Numbered from the stretch's first letter, positions 50,200 through 59,445 are shown. The stretch: DNA of 61,254 nucleotides from UBA2093 sp044340485 (GCA_044340485.1 JBIITN010000010.1:1-61254); one strand, 5' to 3'. The notes: generated by a model not told the origin, from the sequence alone. Translations and numbers: made by a program.

Positions 50200-50811
50200 T
50201 TATGACCGATCTTGATCGAAAAATCCGTCCGCAGCACCTGAATCTGGTTGCGGATTGTGTTGTTGTTCCTCAGCGCGTTGCATACCGATGGCAAGACGTT
50301 GACGACCACTTCGTACAGTCTTTGTGAGGCGGTCAAGCAAGATTTCAAAACTGCCGAGACGCTGATCAAGGAAATCTTCTGTTTCGTTACGCAGACGACG
50401 TGCATCTGCGTCTGCTGCTTCGACTACTTGACGTGCGCGTTGTTCGGCAGCGCGCACCACTTCGGTGCGTTGCACCATTCGTTCTGCTTGTTGACGGGCC
50501 GCCCCCAACAACTCTTCTGCTTCGCGCTGTGTCTTATCGAGAAACTCTTGCTTTTCTTTCAACATCCAACGCGCTTGGCGAATTTCTTCTGGCAAGCGAG
50601 AAAGTGCATCTTCCAAAATCTCAATAATTTCGTCACGGTCGATGCGCGGAGTGCTCGACAGCGGAACATTTGGTGCAGTTGCAACAAGATCGAGCGCGCG
50701 GCGCAACAACAGTTCTGTGTCACCCAGTCGTGGTTGTACCGGTACTGGCTGAGGATATGAATCGTCGATGATGTCGTCATCTTCGTAATCATCAAAATCG
50801 TCGTATCTCAT
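50200..50811 (-). CDS. SepIVA-like DivIVA-family coiled-coil protein
   Basis: 203 aa. An acidic Tyr/Asp-rich N-terminus (MRYDDFDDYEDDD), a Pro/Gln linker, then a long coiled coil (about 75-180) with LKEKQEFLDKTQREAEELL and QRARQVVEAADADARRLR, typical of DivIVA relatives. Position between coaD and DUF177 matches mycobacterial SepIVA (Rv2927c), needed for septation. ATG 50811 overlaps the coaD stop by one base (TGATG); a GTG one codon earlier is possible. Confidence 0.8.
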   Translation of the reverse strand: MRYDDFDDYEDDDIIDDSYPQPVPVQPRLGDTELLLRRALDLVATAPNVPLSSTPRIDRDEIIEILEDALSRLPEEIRQARWMLKEKQEFLDKTQREAEELLGAARQQAERMVQRTEVVRAAEQRARQVVEAADADARRLRNETEDFLDQRLGSFEILLDRLTKTVRSGRQRLAIGMQRAEEQQHNPQPDSGAADGFFDQDRS

Positions 50812-51299
50812 CACTTACTCCGGTTCGGAAAGACGTCATCCATGACGGACATCACCGTAGACGGAAGCATCGAAGAAGTGTCACCGCCGTATTGAGCAAT
50901 TTCGCGAATGAAACGACTACTTATAAAGCCATATTCGGGTTTGCAGGGAACATATACGGTTCGCACCCCAGAGACCGCGAAATTGGTGTGGGCCATTTGT
51001 TGTTCGATCTCAAAATCTGCGGGCGTGCGCAGACCCTTCACAATGCAAGTGGCATCAGTGGCGATTGCGGCATCAACAGCCAATCCTGGAAAAGCCTTGA
51101 CGATGATATTTTTTCGGCCGCCTACTGCCAACTCGACCATCGCGATTCGTTGTTCGGTGGTGAATGCACCCATTGGTTTTTCCGGATTGTGCATCACCGC
51201 CACCACGACCTCGTTAAAGAGTGCGGCAGCTTGGTCAACCACATCGAGATGTCCAAGGTGAAAGGGATCAAAACTTCCCGGATAGAGGGCGCGAGTCAT
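50811..51299 (-). CDS. coaD: phosphopantetheine adenylyltransferase
   Basis: 162 aa; the penultimate CoA step. TRALYPGSFDPFHLGHLDVV includes the HxGH motif, and YVPCKPEYGFISSRFIREIA the second. ATG 51299 lies 7 bases after TACGGT (51312-51307), although rsmD is just upstream, so it may have its own leaderless promoter. Confidence 0.96.
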   Translation of the reverse strand: MTRALYPGSFDPFHLGHLDVVDQAAALFNEVVVAVMHNPEKPMGAFTTEQRIAMVELAVGGRKNIIVKAFPGLAVDAAIATDATCIVKGLRTPADFEIEQQMAHTNFAVSGVRTVYVPCKPEYGFISSRFIREIAQYGGDTSSMLPSTVMSVMDDVFPNRSK

Positions 51300-51349
51300 C
51301 GCCACCACCGTAGTTGTTCCAATACTTCCGTATCGGGAACACTCCGGTC

Positions 51350-51892
51350 TTATGCGCCATCGCCTGTATCAGGCCCCGCACCAGGGCGAAGAAAGGTGAC
51401 CGTGGTACGCCCGTACCGACGCTCCCGCACAGACTCCCAACCCTGTATCTCTCCAATCGAATCATCAGATTCAATGACCACCACGTCAGCACGAATGCAG
51501 TCAAGCAAACGCTGCCAAGCGGAGAAACCATACGGTGGATCGGCTAACAACACGTCACACTCGATGCTCGCATGTACCGGCAGCGCTGCGTCGCCGCTCA
51601 CGATTGTTGCAACATCTTGTAGACCGAGCGCAGCGATGTTTTGTCGCAACACCTGCAATGCGTCACGATCACGCTCAACAAACGTGCAGTGAGTAGCCCC
51701 GCGAGACAATGCTTCAATGCCAAGCGCTCCCGTGCCGGCAAACAGGTCGACGACTCGTCCACCTTCCACCACTCCGATACTTCCCAACGCATTAAAGACT
51801 GCTTCTCGAACTTTGTCGGTTGTTGGTCGGGTGGCGTTTCCGCGCGGAGATTCAATACGCCGGCCACGTAATGACCCAGCTACCACTCGCAT
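51350..51892 (-). CDS. rsmD: 16S rRNA (guanine-966-N2)-methyltransferase
   Basis: 180 aa. MRVVAGSLRGRRIESPRG, RPTTDKVREAVFNAL, the SAM loop VVDLFAGTGALGIEALSRGA and catalytic LADPPYG. The ATG at 51892 is 7 bases after TAGTCT on the minus strand and only 18 bases from the divergent GTG. Confidence 0.95.
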   Translation of the reverse strand: MRVVAGSLRGRRIESPRGNATRPTTDKVREAVFNALGSIGVVEGGRVVDLFAGTGALGIEALSRGATHCTFVERDRDALQVLRQNIAALGLQDVATIVSGDAALPVHASIECDVLLADPPYGFSAWQRLLDCIRADVVVIESDDSIGEIQGWESVRERRYGRTTVTFLRPGAGPDTGDGA

Positions 51893-51910
51893 GCACGCAA
51901 GACTAGGGCC
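51893..51910. promoter_or_regulatory. 18-bp face-to-face divergent promoter
   Basis: The whole space between the rsmD ATG (51892, minus) and the next GTG (51911, plus). Minus-strand TAGTCT (51905-51900) is 7 bases from the rsmD start; plus-strand AAGACT (51899-51904) is 6 bases from the GTG. The two -10 hexamers overlap on opposite strands, so only one polymerase can open the site at a time. Confidence 0.45.
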
Positions 51911-52096
51911 GTGACTGGTCCGCGCCCTTCTATTACGTGTGTCGACTGTGGCGGTAACGCGTACTTGCTGACCCCTGCACCCGAGGACGGAGTATGGCTG
52001 GAAGGTGATGTTGTGGCATACCGCTGCAAGGATTGTTTAGATCGCTGGGATATCGAACTCACGCTTGAAGATATAGAAGACGAACACGACACGTGA
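51911..52096 (+). CDS. small two-CxxC zinc-ribbon protein
   Basis: 61 aa. ITCVDCGGNAYLL and YRCKDCLDRWDIEL give a zinc ribbon; the C-terminus is acidic. A common actinobacterial small protein beside recG, function unknown. GTG start without a leader. It converges on recG, one base between stops. Confidence 0.7.
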   Translation: MTGPRPSITCVDCGGNAYLLTPAPEDGVWLEGDVVAYRCKDCLDRWDIELTLEDIEDEHDT

Positions 52097-52097
52097 T

Positions 52098-54245
52098 TTA
52101 GGACTTGAACAAGAACTCTTCGTCCTCTTGGGAAAACAACAGATCAAGTTCGTCGCGCAGTAATTGATGATCATCTAGTGCGGGGTCTTGTTCGATGATC
52201 ACCACCGCAGCATCACGCGCATGCTGAATGAGATCGAGATCTCTTTGCAAAGATGCAAGTCGCAAATCGCTGCGTCCCTTTTGCGCCGAACTCATGATGG
52301 TTCCCTCGCCACGTAAAGCAAGGTCAATCTCAGCAAGTTCGAATCCGTCAGTGGAATGAACCAACGCATCGACACGCGGAGACATCTCTTCACCATGAGT
52401 CACCAAATAACACCGAGAAGACTTTGCCCCGCGACCAACGCGACCACGCAACTGATGAAGCTGTGCGATACCAAAACGATCCGCATCGAGAACCACCATC
52501 ACCGTCGCATTAGGAACATCAACGCCGACTTCGATGACGGTTGTGGATACGAGGACATCGACATCTCCTCGCCGGAACGTGTTCATCATCTCTTCTTTAT
52601 CGCTTGATGCCATCCGACCATGCAACAAGCCCACACGCGACTCAGGGAAAACATTGGTACTGAGATCGTCAAAAGTTTCCTGTGCCGAAGCAACTTCTAA
52701 CTTCTCACTTTCATCAATGAGTGGACACACGACATACACCTGATCACCAGCAGAAATGAGTTCGCGAATCTCTGCCCACATACGTTGCATTTCCAAGTCA
52801 CCATTGATCCACTCAGTGGCAATTGGCGTGCGACCTGGAGGCAACTCATCAAGCACGCTCACATCCAAATCTCCATACACCGTCATCGCTGCGGTACGAG
52901 GAATTGGTGTTGCAGTCATCACCAAAACGTCGGGCATTGTCCCCGATGGTGATGACAATGCTTTATCTCGCAGTGCCGCCCGTTGCTCAACACCAAAACG
53001 ATGTTGCTCGTCGACCACTACTGCACCCAGGCTCTTGAATTCAACAGCATCTTGGATAAGAGCGTGCGTACCAATAACAACATCAACCGATCCGTCGGCT
53101 AGCCCGGCAAGCACACTTCGGCGCTGTTCGCCCGTCACTTTGTTTGTCAACAACTCCACTCGAACAAGCCGCTCTCCAAACAAATTGCTGTCATCAGGAA
53201 TGATCACTGACTCCAACATTCGACGCACCCCAATTGCGTGCTGGTCGGCAAGCACTTCTGTGGGGGCCATCAGTGCAGCTTGGTGACCACTTTGTACGGC
53301 ACACAACATCATCCACACCGCAACCAGTGTCTTTCCCGCACCCACATCGCCCTGCAGTAAGCGATGCATGGGGCGCACCGACGCGAGATCAATGTTGATT
53401 TCTGCGATCGCGCGTTGTTGTGCACCAGTGAGTGGAAATGGAAGTGACGACATGAATCGATCAAGCAAGGGTCCGCTCGTACGGTGCATACATCCGGCAG
53501 ATTGCAGTTCGAACATCTTCTTTCGCCCCACCAACATCAATTGCACGCGAAAGACTTCATCAAAAGCGAGACGTTGGCGTGCACGTTTGCGTTCCTCGTC
53601 GCTCTCAGGAAGATGAATTGCGCGAAGCGAATCACTGCGGGACATCAATTCATAACGATCGATAATGTCTTGCGGCATCGGATCTGCAATGCCACGCACC
53701 GCACAACGCTCAAGTGCGTTTTCCACCCACGACGCCAAATGCCACGAGTGAATCCCAGATTTTTCACTTTGTGGATAAATCGGCACAATGCGACCTGTGC
53801 GGTCGCCCAACAAATCAATGAGTGGATTTGTCATCTGGAGATACCCGCGATATGTCTCGGGTTTTCCAAACACGGCAATTGTCATGCCCTCTTTCAACTG
53901 CTTTTGTCGCCACCGTTGATTAAAGAAGGTAAGAGAAAGGCGACCGGTGTCATCCGTTGTCACCACATTGACCATCACCTTGCCACCACGAAGAGGGCGG
54001 GTGGTTACCGAAACAACACGCACTACAACCAATGTGTCAACGCCAAGTTGGAGATCCCCAAGACTTGCTTGATGCGTCCGGTCTACCCAACGACGCGGAT
54101 ATGTCTCAAGTAAGTCGAGGACGGAATTAATTCCGAAGTGTTCGAGCGCCTCTTTCTTTTTGTCACCCACGCCCCGCAGGCGATCAACGTCGATCTCGTC
54201 GAGATCACGCAATGTGAGAGGTGCTGACGTGGAACTACTCGACAC
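52098..54245 (-). CDS. recG: ATP-dependent DNA helicase RecG
   Basis: 715 aa; remodels stalled forks. An N-terminal wedge/OB domain (LRGVGDKKKEALEHFGI, PRRWVDRTHQ) is followed by helicase motifs: LLQGDVGAGKTLVAVWMM, VVVDEQHRFGVEQRAAL, VMTATPIPRTAAM and LHQLRGRVGRGAKSS. GTG 54245 overlaps the DAK-gene stop by 11 bases; a longer in-frame start at 54317 would lie within that gene. Confidence 0.95.
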   Translation of the reverse strand: MSSSSTSAPLTLRDLDEIDVDRLRGVGDKKKEALEHFGINSVLDLLETYPRRWVDRTHQASLGDLQLGVDTLVVVRVVSVTTRPLRGGKVMVNVVTTDDTGRLSLTFFNQRWRQKQLKEGMTIAVFGKPETYRGYLQMTNPLIDLLGDRTGRIVPIYPQSEKSGIHSWHLASWVENALERCAVRGIADPMPQDIIDRYELMSRSDSLRAIHLPESDEERKRARQRLAFDEVFRVQLMLVGRKKMFELQSAGCMHRTSGPLLDRFMSSLPFPLTGAQQRAIAEINIDLASVRPMHRLLQGDVGAGKTLVAVWMMLCAVQSGHQAALMAPTEVLADQHAIGVRRMLESVIIPDDSNLFGERLVRVELLTNKVTGEQRRSVLAGLADGSVDVVIGTHALIQDAVEFKSLGAVVVDEQHRFGVEQRAALRDKALSSPSGTMPDVLVMTATPIPRTAAMTVYGDLDVSVLDELPPGRTPIATEWINGDLEMQRMWAEIRELISAGDQVYVVCPLIDESEKLEVASAQETFDDLSTNVFPESRVGLLHGRMASSDKEEMMNTFRRGDVDVLVSTTVIEVGVDVPNATVMVVLDADRFGIAQLHQLRGRVGRGAKSSRCYLVTHGEEMSPRVDALVHSTDGFELAEIDLALRGEGTIMSSAQKGRSDLRLASLQRDLDLIQHARDAAVVIIEQDPALDDHQLLRDELDLLFSQEDEEFLFKS

Positions 54246-55917
54246 CGAAAAGATATGGATAAAGCGGTTGACCGCCGTGGTGTACTTCCACCGCGATGTC
54301 GGGATACGTATCTGCAATCCACGCGGTGATCACATCTGAATGAGAAGACATGGCATCGACACCCGTGATGATGGTGAGTAGTTCGCTGGAGTCTGAAATG
54401 AGATGGCGCAATAGTTCGGTCGCAGCACCAGTCAAAGTGCCACCTACAGACACAATGCCATCCCCACGCACGAGACCGATCCAATCTCCTGTTGTGACTG
54501 GACCAGCGTCGCTAGAGGTATCGCGCACGGCTTGTGTGATTTCTCCCGTTGCGACTGAATTCGCGGCGTCTGTCATTGACACGACATTGGTGTCTGCGTC
54601 GGCTTCTGGGTCATAGTTGACAAGGGCGGCAAGAGCTTCTGGCATCGAGCGTGTGTGTACAACACGAACTTCTTTTGTTGTCAGCGCATTCACTTGCTCA
54701 GCAACAGGAATGATGTTTTTGTTGTTAGGCAAAATGATGACATTGCGCGAATTCATCAACTCGACTGCTTCTAACAATTCTGCGGTGGACGGATTGGCTG
54801 TTTGGCCGCCGGTTACAATGCCGTGCACGCCCAACTGGCCAAATAATTCTGACAAACCATCGCCACTTGACACCGCAACAACTGCGCACGTCACAGCCGG
54901 CAACGACGGGGACGTTGGACGATGCGTGATGTCGACACCTAGTTCGGCTTCACGCGCAGCGTGTTCTTCTGCGACTTCTTCAAATAAGTCGGTGACACGA
55001 ATGTTGCGGGGTCGACCACCAAGAAGCAGCGGCGCCTCGATCGCGGCACCAATGTCGTTCGTGTGAATGTGGCAGTTGTACAACCCTTCACCGCCCACGA
55101 CGACGATGGAGTCGCCAATACTTCCCCACGCTTGTTTGAATGCGCGCGCTTGATCATCGGCAAGGTCGAGCAAAAACATCACTTCGTAACGCAGTTCGCT
55201 GACATCTACTTCGCCGTCGTGTCCTGCGCGTTGTGCAACAGCGTGAAACTGGTCAAGTGACATCTCAGAGCGAATCTCTGGCTCAGGGATTGGCTCGCCA
55301 TCAACTACGTACAACGCCGCATCAAGAAACAACAAGAATCCGGCACCGCCAGCATCGACAACTCCGGCATCTTTTAAGACGGGCAACATGTCGGGCGTAC
55401 GCGCCAATGCATCGCGACCAGCAGTACGCGCTTCGCGCAACATCGCTGCAAGTGTTGCGCCTTTTTCAGCTGCTGCAGTTGCAGCATCAGCAGTCTCGCG
55501 AACAACTGTGAGAATTGTTCCTTCAACAGGTTTGAGAACTGCTTCGTACGCCGCAGTTGAAGCGCGCTTGAGTGCCTCTGCAACTTTCACGGCTCCTATT
55601 CGTGCTCCTTGCACTTCAGAAAGTGTCGCGGCCACGCCGCGCAAGATCTGCGACAAGATGACACCGCTGTTGCCACGAGCACCCATTAACGACCCGTGAC
55701 TAATCGCCTTGCACGTGGGTCCCATTTCCGGTCCAGCCAGATTCATCTCGTTGACGACCGCATCAAGAGTGCGCGCCATGTTTGTACCCGTGTCCCCATC
55801 AGGCACTGGATAGACGTTTAAGCGATTAATGCCCTCAGAGTGGGCCACCACAGCATCGCGAAATGTGACAACCGTCCGACGAAGCTCGTCTGGACCGAGA
55901 ACTTCAATACCCGACAC
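54235..55917 (-). CDS. DAK-domain / FakA-like kinase (DAK1, YloV family)
   Basis: 560 aa. The N-terminal DhaL nucleotide domain has INRLNVYPVPDGDTGTNMARTL and SHGSLMGARGNSGVILSQ (Asp ligands of Mg); DAGGAGFLLFLDA and GLYNCHIHTNDIG lead to a C-terminal DegV-like fatty-acid-type region (ILPNNKNIIPVAEQV). FakA in Staphylococcus phosphorylates fatty acids with FakB; in actinobacteria it precedes recG, as here. GTG 55917 (MSGIEVLGPDEL) lies 7 bases after TACGCT; a longer in-frame start at 56016 adds unrelated residues. Divergent from rpmB. Confidence 0.88.
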   Translation of the reverse strand: MSGIEVLGPDELRRTVVTFRDAVVAHSEGINRLNVYPVPDGDTGTNMARTLDAVVNEMNLAGPEMGPTCKAISHGSLMGARGNSGVILSQILRGVAATLSEVQGARIGAVKVAEALKRASTAAYEAVLKPVEGTILTVVRETADAATAAAEKGATLAAMLREARTAGRDALARTPDMLPVLKDAGVVDAGGAGFLLFLDAALYVVDGEPIPEPEIRSEMSLDQFHAVAQRAGHDGEVDVSELRYEVMFLLDLADDQARAFKQAWGSIGDSIVVVGGEGLYNCHIHTNDIGAAIEAPLLLGGRPRNIRVTDLFEEVAEEHAAREAELGVDITHRPTSPSLPAVTCAVVAVSSGDGLSELFGQLGVHGIVTGGQTANPSTAELLEAVELMNSRNVIILPNNKNIIPVAEQVNALTTKEVRVVHTRSMPEALAALVNYDPEADADTNVVSMTDAANSVATGEITQAVRDTSSDAGPVTTGDWIGLVRGDGIVSVGGTLTGAATELLRHLISDSSELLTIITGVDAMSSHSDVITAWIADTYPDIAVEVHHGGQPLYPYLFGVE

Positions 55918-55924
55918 GGCGCAA

Positions 55925-55930
55925 AGCGTA
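55925..55930 (-). promoter_or_regulatory. -10 element of the DAK-recG unit
   Basis: Minus-strand TACGCT, 7 bases before the GTG at 55917, leaderless spacing. Confidence 0.45.
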
Positions 55931-56037
55931 CCGAAAGTAAAGTTCCTAGTTGGGCTCGCACTACACCCGCTGGTAGTTTTTGTGTATCCAGTTGAGGTGG
56001 GAGTGCCCCTCAACAAGTTCGAACGGAAGTAGAAACC

Positions 56038-56232
56038 ATGGCTGCTGTATGTGAAGTCTGTGGCAAGGGACCATCGTGGGGCATGTCAGTGTCTCACTCC
56101 CATGTGCGAACCAAGCGCCGTTGGAATCCAAACATCCAGCGAATCCGTGCAATCGTGAAAGGCGCACCTCGTCGCGTCAACGTGTGCACCGCATGTATCA
56201 AGTCGGGCAAAGTCACTAAAGCTTCGCGATAA
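56038..56232 (+). CDS. rpmB: 50S ribosomal protein L28
   Basis: 64 aa with the zinc form: CEVCGKGPSWGMSVSHSH and VCTACIKSGKV. GGAAG about 8 bases upstream. Diverges from the DAK-recG unit. Confidence 0.96.
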   Translation: MAAVCEVCGKGPSWGMSVSHSHVRTKRRWNPNIQRIRAIVKGAPRRVNVCTACIKSGKVTKASR

Positions 56233-56235
56233 AAA

Positions 56236-56457
56236 ATGCAAGGCGTCATCAAGGCCTACGACCCAGACACTCAGCAGGGTCTTGTCATCACCGATACTGA
56301 TCTTTCTGAATACGAGCTTGCCGACAACGCTCTCGACGGCTCCATCTTTCGCATGTTGCGACAGGGCCAGCGTGTGATTTTCGATCTTGACTCCTCCGGG
56401 CGTGCCACTGCACTTCGCCTTGGCTCTGAATCAGACATGGCCACGCCGGGCTACTAG
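56236..56457 (+). CDS. cold-shock-domain-like small protein
   Basis: 73 aa, starting 3 bases after the rpmB stop. GVIKAYDPDTQQGLVITD and LRQGQRVIFDLDSSGRATALRL align with the first strands and the EGQxVxF...G..A..V end of cold-shock proteins, but the aromatic RNA-binding motifs (GFGFI, VFVH) are missing. So probably an OB-fold protein with a changed ligand surface. Unknown role; coupling with L28 suggests a ribosome or RNA link (inference). Confidence 0.7.
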   Translation: MQGVIKAYDPDTQQGLVITDTDLSEYELADNALDGSIFRMLRQGQRVIFDLDSSGRATALRLGSESDMATPGY

Positions 56458-56520
56458 GTTTCCATCCAACTTTTGACGGCAGCACAACCCCCAAAACACA
56501 TCCTTAGAAACGAGGTTCCC

Positions 56521-58308
56521 ATGAGCGGATCAACCACGAACACAAAGTTGCAACAGTGGGTGAACGATTGGGCGGAGATTCTTCAGCCCGACTCCATCTA
56601 TTGGTGTGACGGTTCAGCAGATGAGTACGACCGTTTGTGCCAAGAGTTGGTGAATGCTGGAACATTCACAAAACTCGACGAAGCCAAGCGTCCCAATAGT
56701 TACTGGGCACACTCTGATCCGGGCGACGTTGCTCGCGTTGAGGACCGCACATTCATCTGCTCGACACGTGAAGAAGATGCTGGCCCAAACAACAACTGGC
56801 GCGAACCATCAGAGATGCGCAACGAGTTGACATCTTTATATGGCGGAGCGATGAAAGGCCGCACCATGTATGTGGTGCCATTTTCTATGGGACCGCTTGG
56901 CTCCCCAATCGCTCACATCGGTGTGCAACTCACCGACAGCGCATACGTTGCAGTGAGCATGCGCATTATGACTCGCATGGGTCAGGGCGCACTTGATGTT
57001 CTCGGGAACGACGAATGGGTGCCTTGTGTTCACTCAGTTGGCGCACCTCTTGCACCAGGCCAAAAAGATTCAGCGTGGCCGTGCAACCCGGACAACAAGT
57101 ACATTGTGCACTTCCCCGAAACTCGCGAGATTTGGTCATACGGCTCTGGCTATGGCGGCAACGCGTTGCTTGGCAAAAAGTGTTTCGCATTGCGCATTGC
57201 ATCAGTGATGGCTCGCGATGACGGGTGGTTGGCAGAGCACATGCTCATTTTGAAGCTCACCAACCCACAGAACGAGACCAAATACATCGCCGCAGCATTC
57301 CCATCAGCATGTGGAAAGACAAACCTCGCAATGATCGCCCCAACCATTCCAGGCTGGAAAGCAGAAACTGTGGGCGACGACATTTGCTGGATGAAGTTCG
57401 GCAGCGATGGTCGTTTGTATGCAATCAACCCTGAAGCGGGCTTCTTTGGCGTTGCTCCAGGAACTGGCTACGACACAAATGCCAACGCAATGGAAACATT
57501 GTGGGGTAACTGCCTTTTCACAAACACTGCCCTTACCGACAATGGCGACGTGTGGTGGGAAGGTATGAGTGCAACGCCTCCCGTTCGTGCAACCGACTGG
57601 AAGGGCAATGCCTGGACACCAGAGACCGACACTCCAGCCGCTCACCCGAATGCACGCTTTACGGCACCAGCATCACAGTGCCCATCGATTGCGTCTGAGT
57701 GGCAAGATCCAGCAGGTGTTCCCATTTCGGCAATCTTGTTCGGTGGACGTCGTCGCACCACAGTGCCTCTTGTAACGGAAGCATTCGATTGGGATCATGG
57801 CGTATTCCTTGGCTCGATCATGGCGTCTGAAACAACAGCTGCTCAACAAGGTGCAGTTGGAAACCTCCGTTTTGACCCAATGGCAATGCTGCCGTTCTGT
57901 GGCTACAACATGGGTGACTACTTCTCACATTGGTTGAAGATGGGTCGCTCCACTGATGCAAGCAAGTTGCCAAAGATCTTCTTTGTGAACTGGTTCCGCC
58001 GCGACGAAGACGGTCGTTTCTTGTGGCCAGGATTTGGCGAGAACAGCCGCGTATTGAAGTGGGTGTTCGAACGTATTGACGGCACAGCTGGCGCGGAACG
58101 TACCGCAATTGGCTATCTACCAAAGACCACCGATCTTGATCTCACAGGTCTCAACGTTGACGATGCAGATTTGAACGCGATCTTGTCGGTTGATGTCCAA
58201 GGTTGGAAGTCAGCGATTCCGCAAGTGCATGATCACTTCAAGCAGTTTGGTGAGAAATTGCCGAGCGAATTGCAGACTGCGCTAAAAGAACTCGAAGCGT
58301 CTCTTTAA
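56521..58308 (+). CDS. pckG: phosphoenolpyruvate carboxykinase (GTP)
   Basis: 595 aa; interconverts oxaloacetate and PEP. The kinase P-loop with the reactive cysteine, FPSACGKTNLAM, is around residue 260; KCFALRIAS, DDICWMKFG, NPEAGFFGVAPGT and ILFGGRRRTTVPLV follow. ATG 56521 has GAGG 6 bases upstream; an in-frame start at 56473 adds non-family residues. Confidence 0.97.
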   Translation: MSGSTTNTKLQQWVNDWAEILQPDSIYWCDGSADEYDRLCQELVNAGTFTKLDEAKRPNSYWAHSDPGDVARVEDRTFICSTREEDAGPNNNWREPSEMRNELTSLYGGAMKGRTMYVVPFSMGPLGSPIAHIGVQLTDSAYVAVSMRIMTRMGQGALDVLGNDEWVPCVHSVGAPLAPGQKDSAWPCNPDNKYIVHFPETREIWSYGSGYGGNALLGKKCFALRIASVMARDDGWLAEHMLILKLTNPQNETKYIAAAFPSACGKTNLAMIAPTIPGWKAETVGDDICWMKFGSDGRLYAINPEAGFFGVAPGTGYDTNANAMETLWGNCLFTNTALTDNGDVWWEGMSATPPVRATDWKGNAWTPETDTPAAHPNARFTAPASQCPSIASEWQDPAGVPISAILFGGRRRTTVPLVTEAFDWDHGVFLGSIMASETTAAQQGAVGNLRFDPMAMLPFCGYNMGDYFSHWLKMGRSTDASKLPKIFFVNWFRRDEDGRFLWPGFGENSRVLKWVFERIDGTAGAERTAIGYLPKTTDLDLTGLNVDDADLNAILSVDVQGWKSAIPQVHDHFKQFGEKLPSELQTALKELEASL

Positions 58309-58346
58309 ACAACGAGCCACCAACGGTGGTTTCAAAACTTCGGAAC

Positions 58347-58378
58347 AATGGGCCACTCGTGCGAGTGGCCCATTTTCA
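58347..58378 (+). terminator. pckG terminator
   Basis: AATGGGCCACTC (58347-58358) and GAGTGGCCCATT (58363-58374) form a perfect 12-base stem with a GTGC loop, followed by a T-rich stretch. A smaller CCACC/GGTGG hairpin lies just before. Confidence 0.9.
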
Positions 58379-58429
58379 TTGCGGTAACCCAATTCACTGA
58401 TACGGTGCCACCAACGAAACGAGGCGCTT

Positions 58430-58882
58430 ATGTCGTCAGATCAAGATGTCACTTCTGCTGAGCGCGATGCGACAATTGCGTGGGTCTTGTTTGTCTCTAC
58501 GTTTGTAGCAGTTGTACTGAATGGCTTGTGGACGCTAGTCGTGGGTACTGCATCAATGGGTGGAGATGAATCCGAACTCGTCAGAGGCTGGTCGGGCGTT
58601 TTGCGGAATCTTCCTGGATACGTTCTGTCCGTCCTAGTCGCGAGTCTTGGGTTGTGGTTTTCGCATCGAGCGATTCGCAAAGGATCCCGTCGTGGGCGTA
58701 GCGCTCTGGTTGCTACCAGCCTGGGACTTTTATTCGCACTCGCTAGCGTGACGCGCGATAGCGCTGAAGTAGTAATGACGACGCGAGCTGCAACTGTCAG
58801 TTGGCTCTTATTTGGAATAAGTGCGGTTCTTGTTGCAGCTACATACGTTATTGTTCGACGATCGGCGACGCATCCGAGTTAA
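58430..58882 (+). CDS. four-helix membrane protein, C-terminus in a repeat
   Basis: 150 aa, not recognised. Four hydrophobic helices at roughly 17-40, 60-80, 90-105 and 122-142, with a basic loop RKGSRRGRS. ATG 58430 has GAGG about 6 bases upstream. The last codons (THPS and TAA) lie in the start of a ybaK-remnant repeat (58872-58943), so the original C-terminus may have been replaced. Confidence 0.7.
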   Translation: MSSDQDVTSAERDATIAWVLFVSTFVAVVLNGLWTLVVGTASMGGDESELVRGWSGVLRNLPGYVLSVLVASLGLWFSHRAIRKGSRRGRSALVATSLGLLFALASVTRDSAEVVMTTRAATVSWLLFGISAVLVAATYVIVRRSATHPS

Positions 58883-58943
58883 CAAATACCCGCAGTTGAG
58901 TGCTGTGACCAAAAGGGCGGCACGTCACCGTTTGTTTAGGAAA
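58872..58943 (-). pseudogene. ybaK 3' remnant, copy 1 (short)
   Basis: Minus-strand reading gives RPFGHSTQLRVFVNSD, about 20 residues of the YbaK/EbsC C-terminal part. It closely follows copy 3 in DNA (shared GCAGTTGAGT and TGACCAAA blocks). The right border ends in GTTTAGGAAAC, also found in copy 2. It abuts the toxin-like gene stop at 58945. Confidence 0.7.
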
Positions 58944-58944
58944 C

Positions 58945-59445
58945 TTATTCGCCACCCTGACGACGCAACTCATCACGAAGAGATTCGAGATAAGGCAAGG
59001 AAGCATTGTCCTTTGCCCTGTTGGCTGCATGTTTTGAATCAATGACATCATCGAGTGACGCCACGACAACCATCAAACTTTCACTGACAGTTTCTACCGT
59101 TGCTCCAGCTCGCCATCCGTCGTATCCCCCGGCCTTCCCAGCCGGCGTGAATGTCAGGTCCATCTCTCCGAAGTCCGTGACAAGGTTCAAGATGAAGGGC
59201 ATGTTGGCGAGAAAAGCGCCGTCAATTCGTGTCGGAACGGATTCACCTTCAATACGAATCGCGGCGTTCATCCGAGTGAGTGCACGCGCAAGACGATCGA
59301 GATTTTCAGGCATACGTGACGGAACAATGTCGATGTCCCGAGTTGGAAGTGATGAACCCCTGATGACTGCGGCAAACCCTCCGACCACCACATAGTCAAC
59401 ATTTTCTTCGTTGAGGATCTGACAGATTCGAACAGGGTCAAACAT
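58945..59445 (-). CDS. nucleotidyltransferase toxin-like protein
   Basis: 166 aa. YVVVGGFAAVIRGSSLPTRD followed by IDIV gives the minimal nucleotidyltransferase signature GG-(x)n-DxD, and EMDLTF can supply the third acid. The C-terminal ASLDDVIDSKHAANRAKD and LPYLESLRDEL are typical of AbiEii/DUF6036-type toxin relatives. The ATG at 59445 overlaps the upstream gene stop by one base (TGATG). Probable toxin of a two-gene module; activity not shown. Confidence 0.75.
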   Translation of the reverse strand: MFDPVRICQILNEENVDYVVVGGFAAVIRGSSLPTRDIDIVPSRMPENLDRLARALTRMNAAIRIEGESVPTRIDGAFLANMPFILNLVTDFGEMDLTFTPAGKAGGYDGWRAGATVETVSESLMVVVASLDDVIDSKHAANRAKDNASLPYLESLRDELRRQGGE

